Made by a program: the position numbers and the translations under genes. Below the pieces are notes generated by a model, which was not told the origin of the DNA, ran no database searches, and saw only the letters and a program-made list of their open reading frames with translations. From contig NW_026732380.1 of assembly GCF_028476545.1 (NCBI RefSeq), positions 822,001-886,000 on the forward strand: 64,000 bases of DNA, written 5' to 3'. This DNA is from Physella acuta. Lineage: Eukaryota; Mollusca; Gastropoda; Physidae. Of the stretch, positions 12,701 to 24,826 are shown one piece after another (within the stretch, counting starts at the first letter, position 1; the number at the start of each line of letters is the position of its first letter).

Positions 12701-14333
12701 GTAGTCACTGTTGTCTCAGACAAAGGAAAACAGATGGGGAGATGTAATCACTGTTGTCTCAGTCAGCCTAAGGAAAACAGATGGGGAGATGTAGTCACTG
12801 TTGTCTCAGTCTGCCTAAGGAAAACAGATGGGGAGATGTAGTCACTGTTGTCGCAGTCTGCCTAAGGAAAACAGATGGGGAGATGTAGTCACTGTTGTCT
12901 CAGACAAAGGAAAACAGATGGGGAGATGTAGTCACTGTTGTCTCAGTCTGCCTAAGGAAAACAGATGGGGAGATGTAGTCACTGTTGTCTCAGTCTGCCT
13001 AAGGAAAACAGATGGGGAGATGTAGTCACTGTTGTCTCAGACAAAGGAAAACAGATGGGGAGATGTAGTCACTGTTGTCTCAGTCAGCCTAAGGAAAACA
13101 GATGGGGAGATGTAGTCACTGTTGTCTCAGTCAGCCAAAGGAAAACAGATGGGGAGATGTAGTCACTGTTGTCTCAGTCAGCCTAAGGAAAACAGATGGG
13201 GAGATGTAGTCACTGTTGTCTCAGACAAAGGAAAACAGATGGGGAGATGTAGTCACTGTTGTCTCAGTCTGCCTAAGGAAAACAGATGGGGAGATGTAGT
13301 CACTGTTGTCTCAGTCTGCCTAAGGAAAACAGATGGGGAGATGTAGTCACTGTTGTCTCAGACAAAGGAAAACAGATGGGGAGATGTAGTCACTGTTGTC
13401 TCAGTCTGCCTAAGGAAAACAGATGGGGAGATGTAGTCACTGTTGTCTCAGTCTGCCTAAGGAAAACAGATGGGGAGATGTAGTCACTGTTGTCTCAGAC
13501 AAAGGAAAACAGATGGGGAGATGTAGTCACTGTTGTCTCAGTCAGCCTAAGGAAAACAGATGGGGTGATGTAGTCACTGTTGTCTCAGACAAAGGAAAAC
13601 AGATGGGGAGATGTAGTCACTGTTGTCTCAGTCAGCCTAAGGAAAACAGATGGGGAGATGTAGTCACTGTTGTCTCAGTCAGCCTAAGGAAAACAGATGG
13701 GGAGATGTAGTCACTGTTGTCTCAAAGGAAAACAGATGGGGAGATGTAGTCACTGTTGTCTCAGTCTGCCTAAGGAAAACAGATGGGGAGATGTAGTCAC
13801 TGTTGTCTCAGTCTGCCTAAGGAAAACAGATGGGGAGATGTAGTCACTGTTGTCTCAGTCAGCCTAAGGAAAACAGATGGGGAGATGTTGTCACTGTTGT
13901 CTCAGAGAAAGGAAAACAGATGGGGAGATGTAGTCACTGTTGTCTCAGTCAGCCTAAGGAAAACAGATGGGGAGATGTAGTCACTGTTGTCTCAGTCAGC
14001 CAAAGGAAAACAGATGGGGAGATGTAGTCACTGTTGTCTCAGTCAGCCTAAGGAAAACAGATGGGGAGATGTAGTCACTGTTGTCTCAGTCAGCCTAAGG
14101 AAAACAGATGGGGAGATGTAGTCACTGTTGTCTCAAAGGAAAACAGATGGGGAGATGTAGTCACTGTTGTCTCAGTCTGCCTAAGGAAAACAGATGGGGA
14201 GATGTAGTCACTGTTGTCTCAGTCTGCCTAAGGAAAACAGATGGGGAGATGTAGTCACTGTTGTCTCAGTCAGCCTAAGGAAAACAGATGGGGAGATGTA
14301 GTCACTGTTGTCTCAGACAAAGGAAAACAGATG
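3732..14333. repeat. 10.6-kb satellite array of 43/47-bp monomers
   Basis: More than 200 head-to-tail monomers with the core GGGGAGATGTAGTCACTGTT. Two length classes alternate: 43 bp (junction AGACAAAGG or AGTCAAAGG) and 47 bp (junction AGTCAGCCTAAGG). Both lengths break the reading frame, so the many open frames of 60-130 residues (CSHCCLSQPKENRWGD-like) only reflect runs of monomers whose lengths add to a multiple of three. The array ends abruptly after ACAGATG at 14333. Confidence 0.97.
7512..12411. repeat. 2450-bp higher-order duplication in the satellite
   Basis: Rare variants recur at a fixed offset of 2450 bp: the A-run monomer ACAAAGCAAAAAAAAGATGG at about 7541 and 9991, and a truncated monomer joining GATGTCTC to AAAGG at about 8276 and 10726. 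An older offset of 1684 bp links 6592 with 8276 and 6726 with 8410. The second copy gains a few bases past about 11350 (offsets 2454-2455). This is recent duplication of blocks of more than 50 monomers. Confidence 0.9.
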
Positions 14334-16122
14334 TCGCTCACGGTGATTTTAAGATGGAAATTTCAAATTGCTCTTCTGTTGTAACTTGTGTAGGTATTGA
14401 ACGAGCAGTGGCGTTTGTCTTGCACTCAATTTAAACAAAAAAAAACACTTTCTTGTACATATATTAATGTAGGTCCACGGGGCGATTTTTTTAGACTAGT
14501 GGTATTATTTTGACTTTCAGAGCTAAGAATGGTTAAAAAGAGTTTTAGGCTATATATCATTGCTTTAGAGAACGACGACTCACACCCAGATAATATGCCA
14601 ACATCAATTCATGAACCACCTCTGCGTGTTTAAAAGTATTCGTGACGTCGGGAAATCGACATTTAGGTTAACTTTTGTTTAAAAGATGATCAAATTACGT
14701 AGTGTCCAGAATACAGGGCAGATATTTGTGGTTTGATATTTAAGATATTTGTTTTAAGCTAGTGGCGTCACTACGTCGTGTGTAATATATATATATATGT
14801 ATATATACACATATATATATATATATATTTGTATCACTACCTTAGAACCTAACTATTTTAACTCCAACAAAGCATTTAAGTTTTGTTTTCCTTAACATTT
14901 CTATATTAAGCATTTGATGAAATGGAATTATGTAATAATAGTGCATAAATCTTGTAAATTTGTTTGTTTTTTCTCCAAATGGATACAGAGTCAGACAACT
15001 GGTTGGACAGATGGATATATATATATATCCGGAGAGAGATCGACAGACAGACAAACTGAGGATTTTTTTAGAAAGCATTTCTTTTAATTTCATATATAAA
15101 TCATAAGTCTAGTATGCATTTTTATTTAATAAATTATTTTCTGTTATTTTAAACTATTTTTAATAAGTGCATCAAACAAAACATACAGAAATTAGAATGT
15201 AAAACTATATAAATCAAAACATCGAAATTAAATTACTGACTACAATTAATAATTAAAAGTACAATAAAATCACTTATAAAAATTGGAAAACTATGAAAAT
15301 GTTACATTAAATGTAGGCAGTGATTACCTGGTAGGAAAACAAAATCCAAAAACAAACTTGAAAACTGATGGTTGTCTGTTCTTAATTTGAGAATCTAGCC
15401 TTTGTCTTTGTGGTATTATTATATTAAAAACTTTAGCAAGAATTTACTACATATGACCACTTAAAACAACCTTACATTTAAAAATAGACCTGATGAAACT
15501 CTGAAGCCATTCTGTTGACACTAAACTATTGTTGTTTGTGGTCTGTAAATATCCTCATATATTGAGCTTGATATCCTGTTTTTAAAAAACCTGAGGGTTG
15601 TGTCTTGTTCAGCAGAGTGCCAATATAAATTATTGTAAAGATGACCATAATTCAGATAAAAATGAAGTAATAAATTTTTTTAGTGTGGTTTACAAAGTAA
15701 AAGCTGTCTGTGGCGTATTCCTAATCTTGAGTCTGTAATTTGCAATGCCAGATATTAGAAAGTTTATTAACAAGTGTACCTTCAGATATTTAAAGACAAA
15801 AAAACTTTAGCTCACCAAGTTACATCTAAAATATATGACAATATTAGACAAAAGTAACATAATTTAAACAAGAGAGATTTATGTCAACAGCTACAATAAT
15901 TCCAATACTTTTATTTATAGAAAACATTGCTGTATAAACAGCTAATCTTACTATGTTGTCACATGAATCCTATGCACAACTATTTGCTAGCCAAAAATCA
16001 CACGTGAAGGCTCATAATGGATTAATAAAACATCTACAAATTTGGCAAACCAAACAGCAATAAAATTAGAAGTCTAGTGAAATGATGTAAAAAGCTGTGT
16101 TGAAAAAATAAAAATATGTAAA

Positions 16123-16193
<71 letters not shown>

Positions 16194-19177
16194 CTGAACT
16201 TTAAAAGTAATGGAAGCAGGAACACCACATGCCCAAGTAAGCATTTTTTTAATACCAAACCTCAGCAGACATGTAGTTAGTGTATGCATTTGTGTAGGCT
16301 AAATACAAAAATAAGGACATGCATGAGCTTAGTAATTTAACATTACAGAAGATTTTTTTTTAAATGTAACTGTATATAATATATAAATATTTATTGTAAT
16401 TTATTAGAGACAAATGTAGACATTAAAATCTGGTGGATAAATATGCCTTTTTCACATCGTTATGTAGTCACATTAAATAGTGAACTGAAAAAAACAACTA
16501 GCAGGTTTGTACACCAGGGCTAAACATTTTCTCTGATTTACTCGGTAGGAACGGAATTTTTTAATTTAAAAACAGCATCTCAAGGCACAAAACTAAAGGG
16601 GAAATGTTTTTTCTTACTTCAGGTAACAATCATGGGCATTCTCTACCTCAATGTCATTTTTTTGCTGCATAACCATTACACAAACATTTTCCCTTCCAAA
16701 CTAAAATGAAAGAAACATTCACACAGAAATGGCACCTACAATGTAAATTCTTTCCTTAAGCTGTTTGTTTTACTCCACTACTGTTAGGCCAGTCACGTGA
16801 AATTTGCTGCTAAGTCAAACCACAATCTTGGGTAATTAAACACACCTTTACACCAATAAAATGTTCACATTCCTTAGCACTATTTCAAAATTATTATTTT
16901 GAACAATGTAGTACCAAACCTGTATTAGTATATTATTGGTATCAATCTATATGGAGATATTCGTCAAGTTATTGAGCCAATATTTATATTGAAATATTTC
17001 TAAAGGTGTCAGTTTGCAATGAATGTATACAGAAATCTTATGACAAAACATCATCATCATCTTCTCCTGTAGAGCTCTTTTGTTTTTATGACCTTGACAT
17101 ACAGAGGTACAGTGAGTTCAGCTCAATGTTTTGTTTCCCTAACATGAATCAGGTACACAAACATCATACTTGGCATAAAATCTAAAATGATTATGCAGCA
17201 AAAAATAATACATACATATATTTATATATATGTATGTATATAAAGTATATATACACATATATAAAGATGTATATAAAGTATATATACACATAAATGTTTG
17301 ATTCTTCTTCTATATATAAATACAGTATAAATATATATACTTGAAATATAACATGAATAAATAACATACGAAGATGAAGAAAAACCATGTAATAACAGAT
17401 GGAAAAAATATTTACTCTGACATTATAGCATTGCATATCACTGAAGCATTCTCTATTGCTTAAGTAAGCAAACATAATGCATGATAAAACAACCTTTTAA
17501 AAAAAATCAATTGCCTGTTAAACTATAAAGCATATGTTGATTTTAATCAAATTAGTGAACTTAAAATATCTATGAAGCTACCAATATTTTTTAAGTGACA
17601 GGAAGAAACCAAGCTAAATAAGCAAGAGATAGTGAGTAATTTTTTTTCTTCCTAAAAAAATAATCAATCTGGAGAAAATTGAGGATTTCTTTGCATTTTG
17701 CTTTTTTAAAAACCTAATGCAAGAAAAAAAATCAAAGAATAAAATCAAAGTATAAAAGCAAACAAATAAATGTATTTAGCCAACTGTTACTATGACATTG
17801 TATTTTTCACTGGATATGAGGGTAGTCATTAATTGAGGTTCAGACATTTGGGATGGTTGATACAGTTGTGTAACATCTCTTTAGTATGTATGAAGAACCA
17901 GTTGCTTTTAAAACTAGATATGGTAAACCCAAGAGAATTAAAAATATATTTGACAAGAACTGTCCAGGTACAGTCTGAACATGACTGTATTCACTTAGCC
18001 AACACGGCAAGGTCACTGTTCAGTGCATGCAACAGAAGCCAGTCCATGGTGGTTCAGGTTGTGCAAGCTAAGTAACCTTGAATGTGGAACTTGGGATCAA
18101 TTATTTACTTATTAATGCATAAAAATATCAATGCCCATTAATTAAATATTCTGTTAGTTAATTGGTTCTAGGAAAAATATTTTAAAAAAAAGGCTCTTAA
18201 AAAATGGATCAACGTAACCTTTCACACTTAGTTTTTAAAATGCCAAGCATTAACAAATTACCTATTATTATCTATGAGGATTTTTCTTCAAATGACATAT
18301 TTGAAACATTATCTCTCTGCTATTGTAATGAAATATAATTTAACAAAGTTCCTATTTATTGACATAATGATTTCAGAAAAAAAAGTTTCCTAAGTCTGTG
18401 TCTAAAATGTTCTAAAAAAATAAGCTTTAAGAATGAGATCTTTTTAACTCATAAATAAAAGTACAGTGGGATAACCAATTTAGGGAAATATTTATATAAA
18501 CACAGTTGAATATTTGTAAAGGAGTTTTGTTTCATCAAAAATGTTTGTCAATTTCAATTACTGCTGGAGTAAAATTCTATGAAAGACAAGGAACAGACAA
18601 GTTTAGACTTGTCATCAAGAAGCAGTGGACAAGTAATTTAAAAAAAACTTGTTTGCACTGGGATCTTGTGTGAAGCACAAATTTACAATCAGCAAATCAA
18701 ATAGTTTTGTGTCCACTGTATTATATACTGTTACTTATGTGTTGTCACTGATAAAACATTTTTTTAAATTCATGTGTAGCTGGTGGTAATGTTGTCACTG
18801 TACTACAAGCAAGCTTGGTTCATTTACTAGACCACATGCAGGTTGTCTGAGAAATACAAAAGTATTAAAATTAAATAATTTTTCTACATAAAATAAGGCA
18901 ACAAGTATCTTCTATGGACAGACTGCTTCATTAATTTAACTTCACAATTAAGCTCAGAACATTAATCTATACTATTAGTGATAGTGAATCATACCATTAG
19001 CTTAAGGTCAAAATATTAAGCAGCATAGTTGACAGAAATAGTCTTGGTAAGACAAGATAAATTAACTAGACAAGATTTGAGACCATAATTTCACCACTGA
19101 CGAGATGAAATTGAAAAACGAAATTGAAAACGTATTTTAAATTTTCTAAACTTACAGTGACAGATCTTTTGTCTAAG
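14334..19177. other. AT-rich region; possible PXMP4 3' UTR
   Basis: No convincing coding exon was found here. The part nearest 19178 would include the PXMP4 3' UTR; several TTTATT words (AATAAA on the minus strand), for example near 18352 and 15910, could be poly(A) signals, so the UTR length cannot be fixed. Small AT microsatellites occur at 14787-14830 and 17210-17300. Confidence 0.4.
16126..16192. repeat. (TA)n microsatellite
   Basis: Uninterrupted TA dinucleotides of about 66 bp. Unlike the tracts at 24.4, 26.6 and 29.6 kb it has no transposon end next to it. Confidence 0.97.
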
Positions 19178-22100
19178 TTACTCATTATATAGCAAGAAAT
19201 CCCTGAGACTTGTCCATTTCTCACTATCCTTATAAATGTAGGTCATTGAGGAGACTAGCGAGGACTGGAGACAAGATTGCTGATACTCAAATAACCATAG
19301 AGTTGTTCCCCACATGATGGCAGCAAACCATGGGAATATATTGGTTTGGGGCTCTGGAACTATTTTCTTCTGGACTAGCAGTTTTGCTAAGCCATATATT
19401 ACTCTTGATAATAGGTAAAGATTGATCTGAAAGAAAAAATTATTTTACCAAATCTGCACAATAAAGAATTCATTGATGTGAAACTAAATTGCGTTTATAA
19501 ACAAAAATATTTTAATAAGATAGTAAACTTTTTGTTTTAAATAAGTGGTTACATACTTGTTCATTAACTTTATTGTATTTGCCAAAAATGACAAAGCCAG
19601 CACAAAATGCAGAGAGGAAAGCATGAAGCTGATGAGATTTCGATTCCCCCCATGACAAAGTGGATGTTAAACCTTTAAACGCAAACACAAAAAGTGCTAA
19701 GTTTCTTGAATGTGTATATGTAGCTTCCACAATTGCCTTGATCTTGTCTCTGAGACTAAAGAAAAGCAAATTAATCACATTAATTTTTTAGTTTTTTGGA
19801 TAAGTTGTATACACATAGTTTAAAATTAAGTTTCAGCTTTGAAATGAATATGTTGCTGCATGCCTCAATCTCTGGTGTAATCATTCTCCAGATGTGAGTC
19901 TGTCACAACATACATTTTAGTTTTGGGCCATATACCTGACATATTACAACTCTTTTTTAAAGTTTCACTTTATTCTTCTGCAATACATTTTTAAAGGGGG
20001 CATATTTTGTCTTCAATGATTACCAGAACAATTAGTTCACCTAAGGAGCTATGGAGATGAGGAATTTAGAGATAGAGCAGTGGTACTAATTTATCATGAA
20101 TCTTTTCCTGCTGGGTCATTAGGGTCTCTGTTAGGCTTGGATCAAAGAAAGATCAGATTAGAGCTGGCGTTTTGTGGAGGGTTATTTGTGGGTTGGTTAC
20201 CTTCCAGTCCAGGATACCCCAATAAAATCTCCCTCCCCTTCCTCATTTTATTTCACTTACCTTCCATTCCTAAACAAAAATGTCATAACAAGAGCATGAG
20301 GAAATCGAATCTTCGCACCGTAGCTGTGTTGAAGAAGAAAAAAGAACTTGTCAAGTAAATGAATTATCTAACTTTTGAAAACTTCAAAGTATGAAAAACT
20401 CTATTGATATTGATTTGATCTTCCCAGCTTGGTTGAACCAACCAGCTGGTATAGCTCTGGGGTTTGTCAGGGCACACAAGCTACCAAGGCATGATAAATA
20501 TACCATGAATAAACTAGTATTAGATCTAGTTTCTAATCAAATTTACTGAAAAATATCTAAATTTATTTCTAGCTAGTGAAGTACTGAGTGCATTTGCAGA
20601 ACATGATTGGTGGTTTACCTAGATCTACATACATGGCTAGGCCACTAGCAGCTAGAGTAGAAGTAGGTAGAGTGCAGCTAAATTTAGTTAGAACTTGTAA
20701 GAAGAGAGTCAGGTGACACTGAACTTGACTAGGCTAGATCTATTTCAACTATTTACTACCAGTATTAACCTACTCTAGAGTACTCTACTACTCTACTCTA
20801 CTGGATCTAGATCTTTATAATATATATATTAGGGTTCATGCTCCAAAACTAAAAATAAATTCCATGAGTTTCCGGGGTTTTTAAATAAATTCCAGGAGAT
20901 TTTAAAATTAAGAAAGTATTAGTTAATGTGATGGGAGATGTTATAGACCTAGACCCGATAAGCTTAAATTAGAAGGGGTCTACTAATTATTTTAAGCTGT
21001 GTTTTGGAATGACTTGAAAAAAAATAATTTTTGTGTGTTTCGGTTGTGTTTATAATAAAATACGCTCAACTGGAGGTGAACGTGAAGCCAGGAATATAAT
21101 TCGCTAAAATGGAGTTTTACAAAAAATCACAATAGAAAAGATATATTCTGCATCTTAAAAGAAATATTGTTTAACTAAATCTTAACAATTTTATTGGCTA
21201 GTCCGAATAGCTCTAAGAACGATTGTAGGAAAAAAAGTCACAGGAAAAAAAAAACAGAAAAAAGGTCACAGGAAAAAAGTCACAAATATATATTTGCATG
21301 GAATTTGATATTACTTTTATGAATTATATATTCAGAGAGTGCAAATTAGCTTATGATTAATTAAGTGTACTGTAATGTGTGTAGGTTGTATACGCATGGT
21401 AATTTTTATGATTCATCTAAAAAAATTGTGTGCAGTATGTATATTGTAATTATGTTAAACATAATATTAATAGCATTTAATAGAATGTTCCAACATCCTT
21501 GGTTTTCATCATGTTTTTAAAAAATACTAACATTAAATTACCGTGAATAGTAAGTTCATCTGATTAGTTCAACCACCTTTACTGCCCACATTTATCACAC
21601 TCATTACATAACAAAGCATAGGATCAATACAGAAAGCCAACAAGATTCAAAGGCTGTCATTAACACAAAACATCAACAACACACAATATGTTCGGACAAG
21701 GCCGACAGAGAAGAGGCCGACCAGAGAATAGCCTACAGCATAACATAAAATATCCAAAACACAATGATGTGCCTAAATTTCTTTTATAATTAACTTTTCT
21801 ACCACGTATTTACTATTTAACAAAATGCGTAACAAAAGTTGAGATTGTTGTGTAAATTATCTTAGACTTTTTTTTACTTACAATTGTTAGGCCTATAAAC
21901 CATAATTAGCCAAAATGCTTTTAACGTCTATAATTTATAGATCTATAGGCCTAATAAAATTAATATTCTATAATCTATAGGCTATCCTATAAAAAAAATA
22001 CAACCCAATAATCAATAAACATAGGCTACAAAATTTTACAATTTTCAACAAATAAATCAAAACATACTTAATAGGCCTATTAAATAGCCTAATAAATAGG

Positions 22101-22545
22101 CTATAGATTACTGAGTAGATTCTGTTTCTGAAATGATTTTTGTGACTTTTTTCTGTGTCTTTATTTCTGTGACTTTTTTGCCGATAAAATGTTTCCATTG
22201 CGACTTTTTTTTCTGTGACTTTTTTCCTAGCGAAAACTGTGACTTTTTTTCTGTGTTTTTTATTCCTGTGACTTTTTTTCCGTTCACCCTAAGAACCCGG
22301 GTCCCAATCCGGCCGCGGTGTTGGGACCCGGCCCGGGTCCGAGCCGAATAGTAATAGTTCAATAGATGCATCTATATTTTTAACATGCAAAGACGAAACA
22401 AGTGTAAATAGTACTAAAAAGATCTAAAAAGCAAGCTGATAGGTACTTACACCGCTCCATTTCGAAATCCTTTAATTACGGATAAAATATGTCTGTGTTC
22501 ACCAGAGGCCAACAATGCATTGACGGCGTCTATGACTGCCGCCAT
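19178..22545 (-). CDS. PXMP4: Peroxisomal membrane protein 4 (PMP24)
   Basis: Four coding exons on the minus strand: 22451-22545, 20261-20323, 19557-19755 and 19178-19426. All introns are GT-AG with compatible phases, giving 606 nt and 201 residues (vertebrate PXMP4 is about 212). The protein starts MAAVIDAVNALLASGEH and contains the family-typical KGFRNGAVYGAKIR, PHALVMTFLFRNGSL, EATYTHSRNLALFVFAFKGL, INLYLLSR and LWLFEY segments, and ends in FLLYNE. It belongs to the Tim17/Tim22/Tim23/PMP24 superfamily of small multi-span membrane proteins and is expected in the peroxisomal membrane; its biochemical role is poorly known. The start is the first in-frame ATG at 22543-22545. Intron 1 carries a foldback-like element. 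The gene looks intact. Confidence 0.96.
21214..22331. mobile_element. Foldback-like element in PXMP4 intron 1
   Basis: The left arm (21228-21286) repeats GTCACAGGAAAAAA and the right arm (22137-22280) repeats the inverse, TTTTTTCTGTGAC, so the two can pair across about 850 bp of AT-rich spacer. Beyond the right arm is a GC-rich perfect hairpin, CCGGGTCCCAA (22297-22307) with TTGGGACCCGG (22321-22331). No protein is encoded. The family is unknown and the outer boundaries are approximate. Confidence 0.55.
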
Positions 22546-22647
22546 TATGTTGTTGGTATCAGGTGATGCCGTTTTTATTTATCCTTCTAAGCATGAGAGT
22601 GGTCAACATAAAATTAGACCAAAAATATGTAGGCCTATATAGTACTA

Positions 22648-23738
22648 CTAGCCGTCCCGGCCAGGCCCTGCTCTGGCTTCTGTGAAAAACCTTTCTGTTA
22701 AAGACCATTACCTGTGTGTTTAGTAATCATCATAAACCCGGCATTGCCCACCCAAACCACAACCAACCAAAAACAAAACAACAAAACGCAAACATAACGC
22801 TAACACAATTACAAATACAAACGAAAATAAAAACCTAACAACAAACCCAACCACAACCACAAACACCAATACAAACACAAAGAAAAAACAAACAAAAAAG
22901 CAAACGAAAAAAAAAACCTAACAACAAACCCAACCACAAACACCAATACAAAAACAAAGAAAAAACAAACAAAAAAGCAAACGAAAACAAAAACCTAACA
23001 ACAAACCCAACCACAACCACCAATACCAACACAAAAAAACAACGAAAAAGCAAACGAAAACAAACCAAATCCAAACGCAAAACCAACCAAAAACACAAAT
23101 ACAAACACAAACAAAAACGAAAAAAGAAAGAACAAAAACGAACCAAATCAAAACGCAACCACTAACGCAAACCCACCTAAACACAAAGAAAACACTAACG
23201 CGAACATAAACGCCCGGGGCGGAATCACCTGTTTTAGCTTAATGAACGACTATAGTACCCCAACTTATTCATAGTCTTTTGCACTCACTTAAACGAACGC
23301 GCCTGTTTCAATTTAATGAACAATTATAATACTCCAAGCTTATCCGTAAAATACCTACAACATGTGCACTTGATCACCAAAACAAAGTAATTAAAAAGTA
23401 AAATCTTTTCAACTAATGCAATGGTTTTCTAAAGGGAAGTAATTGTGTTTTGCCTAATTTATCAAAGGGAAGTAAGTGCTATAGGACTAAATAAAGACAT
23501 AATTAGAATTTTTGTAAAAGATGATATTTTTTTAAAACTTGTGTTTAATGAACATGCCGACAATTATTACTATCAGTTTGAAAAATGAAAATTATTTCCC
23601 AACACTTTCAACAGTAATTTTTTAACTCATAAATTTAGACAAATGCGCACGGTAATATTCTAACACTTTAATCCATGGAAGTATGTCAACGATATACAAA
23701 CGTATTTTTACATACAGAACTGAGCTTTATATATTAGA
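22648..23738 (-). mobile_element. Non-autonomous Helitron, copy A
   Basis: On the minus strand it starts TCTAATATATAAAGCTCAG at 23738 and ends in CTAG at 22648, followed by T and preceded by a GC-rich palindromic stretch (GGGCCTGGCCGGG). TC at the 5' end, CTRR at the 3' end, insertion between A and T and no target duplication are Helitron hallmarks. The interior holds a long purine/pyrimidine-biased stretch (GTTTGTGTTTTT-like), giving spurious Phe/Val-rich frames. No Rep-helicase gene is present. The same element occurs at 53683-54826 in the opposite orientation. Confidence 0.82.
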
Positions 23739-23770
23739 TATAGTGTAGGCCTAATTATAATAATATTAAT

Positions 23771-24392
23771 AACGAGCCGACCCGCGGTGTATCATACGCC
23801 GATATTTAGTTGTTTTATTTTCTACTTTTTAGAAATTCATAATTTGTGAATTCGACAGTACCAATGCTGCCACTGAAAATATTTGCTTTAAAACACTATC
23901 AGTAGAGTAGCTCGTTAAGGACGTTATCCCCCCCCCCCCCCCTCTTTTGCCCAACCCCTTCAGAGTTTCTTCCAGGCATCTCTTCTACCGCCCCCCCCCC
24001 GTACGAAATGAAATTTATATAATTTATATAGAAAATATATACTTTTAACAGTGTCCGCCCCCCCCCCCCCCGAAGAAAGTCTACCGCCCCCCCCCCCCCG
24101 AAAATTTCAAGTGCCCCCTGGAGAAAAAAGTCTGGAAGAAACACTGAACCCCTTCTCCCCTTCTCTCCCCCCCCCCCCCCCCCCCCCCCGTGAAAGCAAA
24201 CTCCTCTTGGCTCTTAGTTACCTCCTCTAAGTTTAAAATAGTTTCAAATTAAATTATCTGCCCCTAATAGCCGTCACTAAACCCGGCTCTAAGATTGTAA
24301 ACATTTAGCGTGAACCACAGCTTACCAGACCATGTAGGGGGGGGGTGGTAGGGAGCGCGCTTACAGCTTGGTGTTTTCTAAGGTCTCCAAGA
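23771..24392 (-). repeat. Unclassified interspersed repeat R, copy A
   Basis: Shares about 400 bp with 56344-56787 in inverted orientation, including CGAGCCGACCCGCGG at one end and CGCGCTTACAGCTTGG at the other. It is interrupted by a MITE at 23961-24146 and by long poly-C tracts, and is cut by a (TA)n tract on the right. No coding capacity was seen. Confidence 0.75.
23961..24146. mobile_element. hAT-type MITE, family 2 (186 bp)
   Basis: Begins CAGAGTTTCTTCCAGGC and ends GTCTGGAAGAAACACTG, a good inverted repeat. It is flanked by the exact 8-bp duplication AACCCCTT (23953-23960 and 24147-24154). The interior is three poly-C tracts separated by short conserved blocks. It is nested in repeat R. 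Confidence 0.9.
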
Positions 24393-24396
24393 AGAG

Positions 24397-24399
<3 letters not shown>

Positions 24400-24475
<76 letters not shown>
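24400..24475. repeat. (TA)n microsatellite, left of Ginger-like element
   Basis: About 76 bp of pure TA repeats ending exactly at the TGTTACGGTC terminus of the integrase transposon. Confidence 0.97.
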
Positions 24476-24479
<4 letters not shown>

Positions 24480-24826
24480 ACGGTCAAAGCCCGAAGTCGG
24501 CCAATTCGCGGATTGGCCGGCCAATCCGCGCATTGGCCAATATCGCCTCCCATTGACCGGTCAAAGTCCGAAACATTGCTTGATTTCGGCCTTTGGCCGG
24601 CCAGTCCGCGGACTGGCCATGGCGGACCGGCCAGAGTCTTAATTAGAAGATCATCTGGCTAGGAACGACCGGCCAAAGTCCGAATTAGAAGATCATGAGC
24701 AGATTTTGGTGTTTTTTTTATGCCGTAAGGATCATAAAATTAAATAAATGACAGAAACATTCAAAATTTTTATTGTACTATAGTCTCAATCAATCAATAT
24801 TATAATTTGTTACAACAAGCTGAACT

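Noticed and set aside
3732-14333. Dozens of open frames of 65-130 codons (CSHCCLSQPKENRWGD-like) as a cysteine-rich protein family
   Set aside because: They are the three frames of one satellite monomer; stops recur whenever the 43/47-bp mix changes, no start context or splice signals are consistent, and all frames are equally open.
17055-17095. Minus-strand C-terminal exon ending EDDDDVLS
   Set aside because: An upstream in-frame stop lies very close and there is no pyrimidine-rich acceptor; no matching neighbour exon was found.
22835-23184. Phe/Val/Cys-rich membrane-protein-like open frames (also at 54274-54759)
   Set aside because: They translate the T/G-rich interior of the Helitron copies and exist in several frames at once.
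24305-24662. Open frames with long Tyr-Ile repeats at 24.3, 26.4, 29.6, 16.1 and 34.0 kb
   Set aside because: These read through (TA)n microsatellites.
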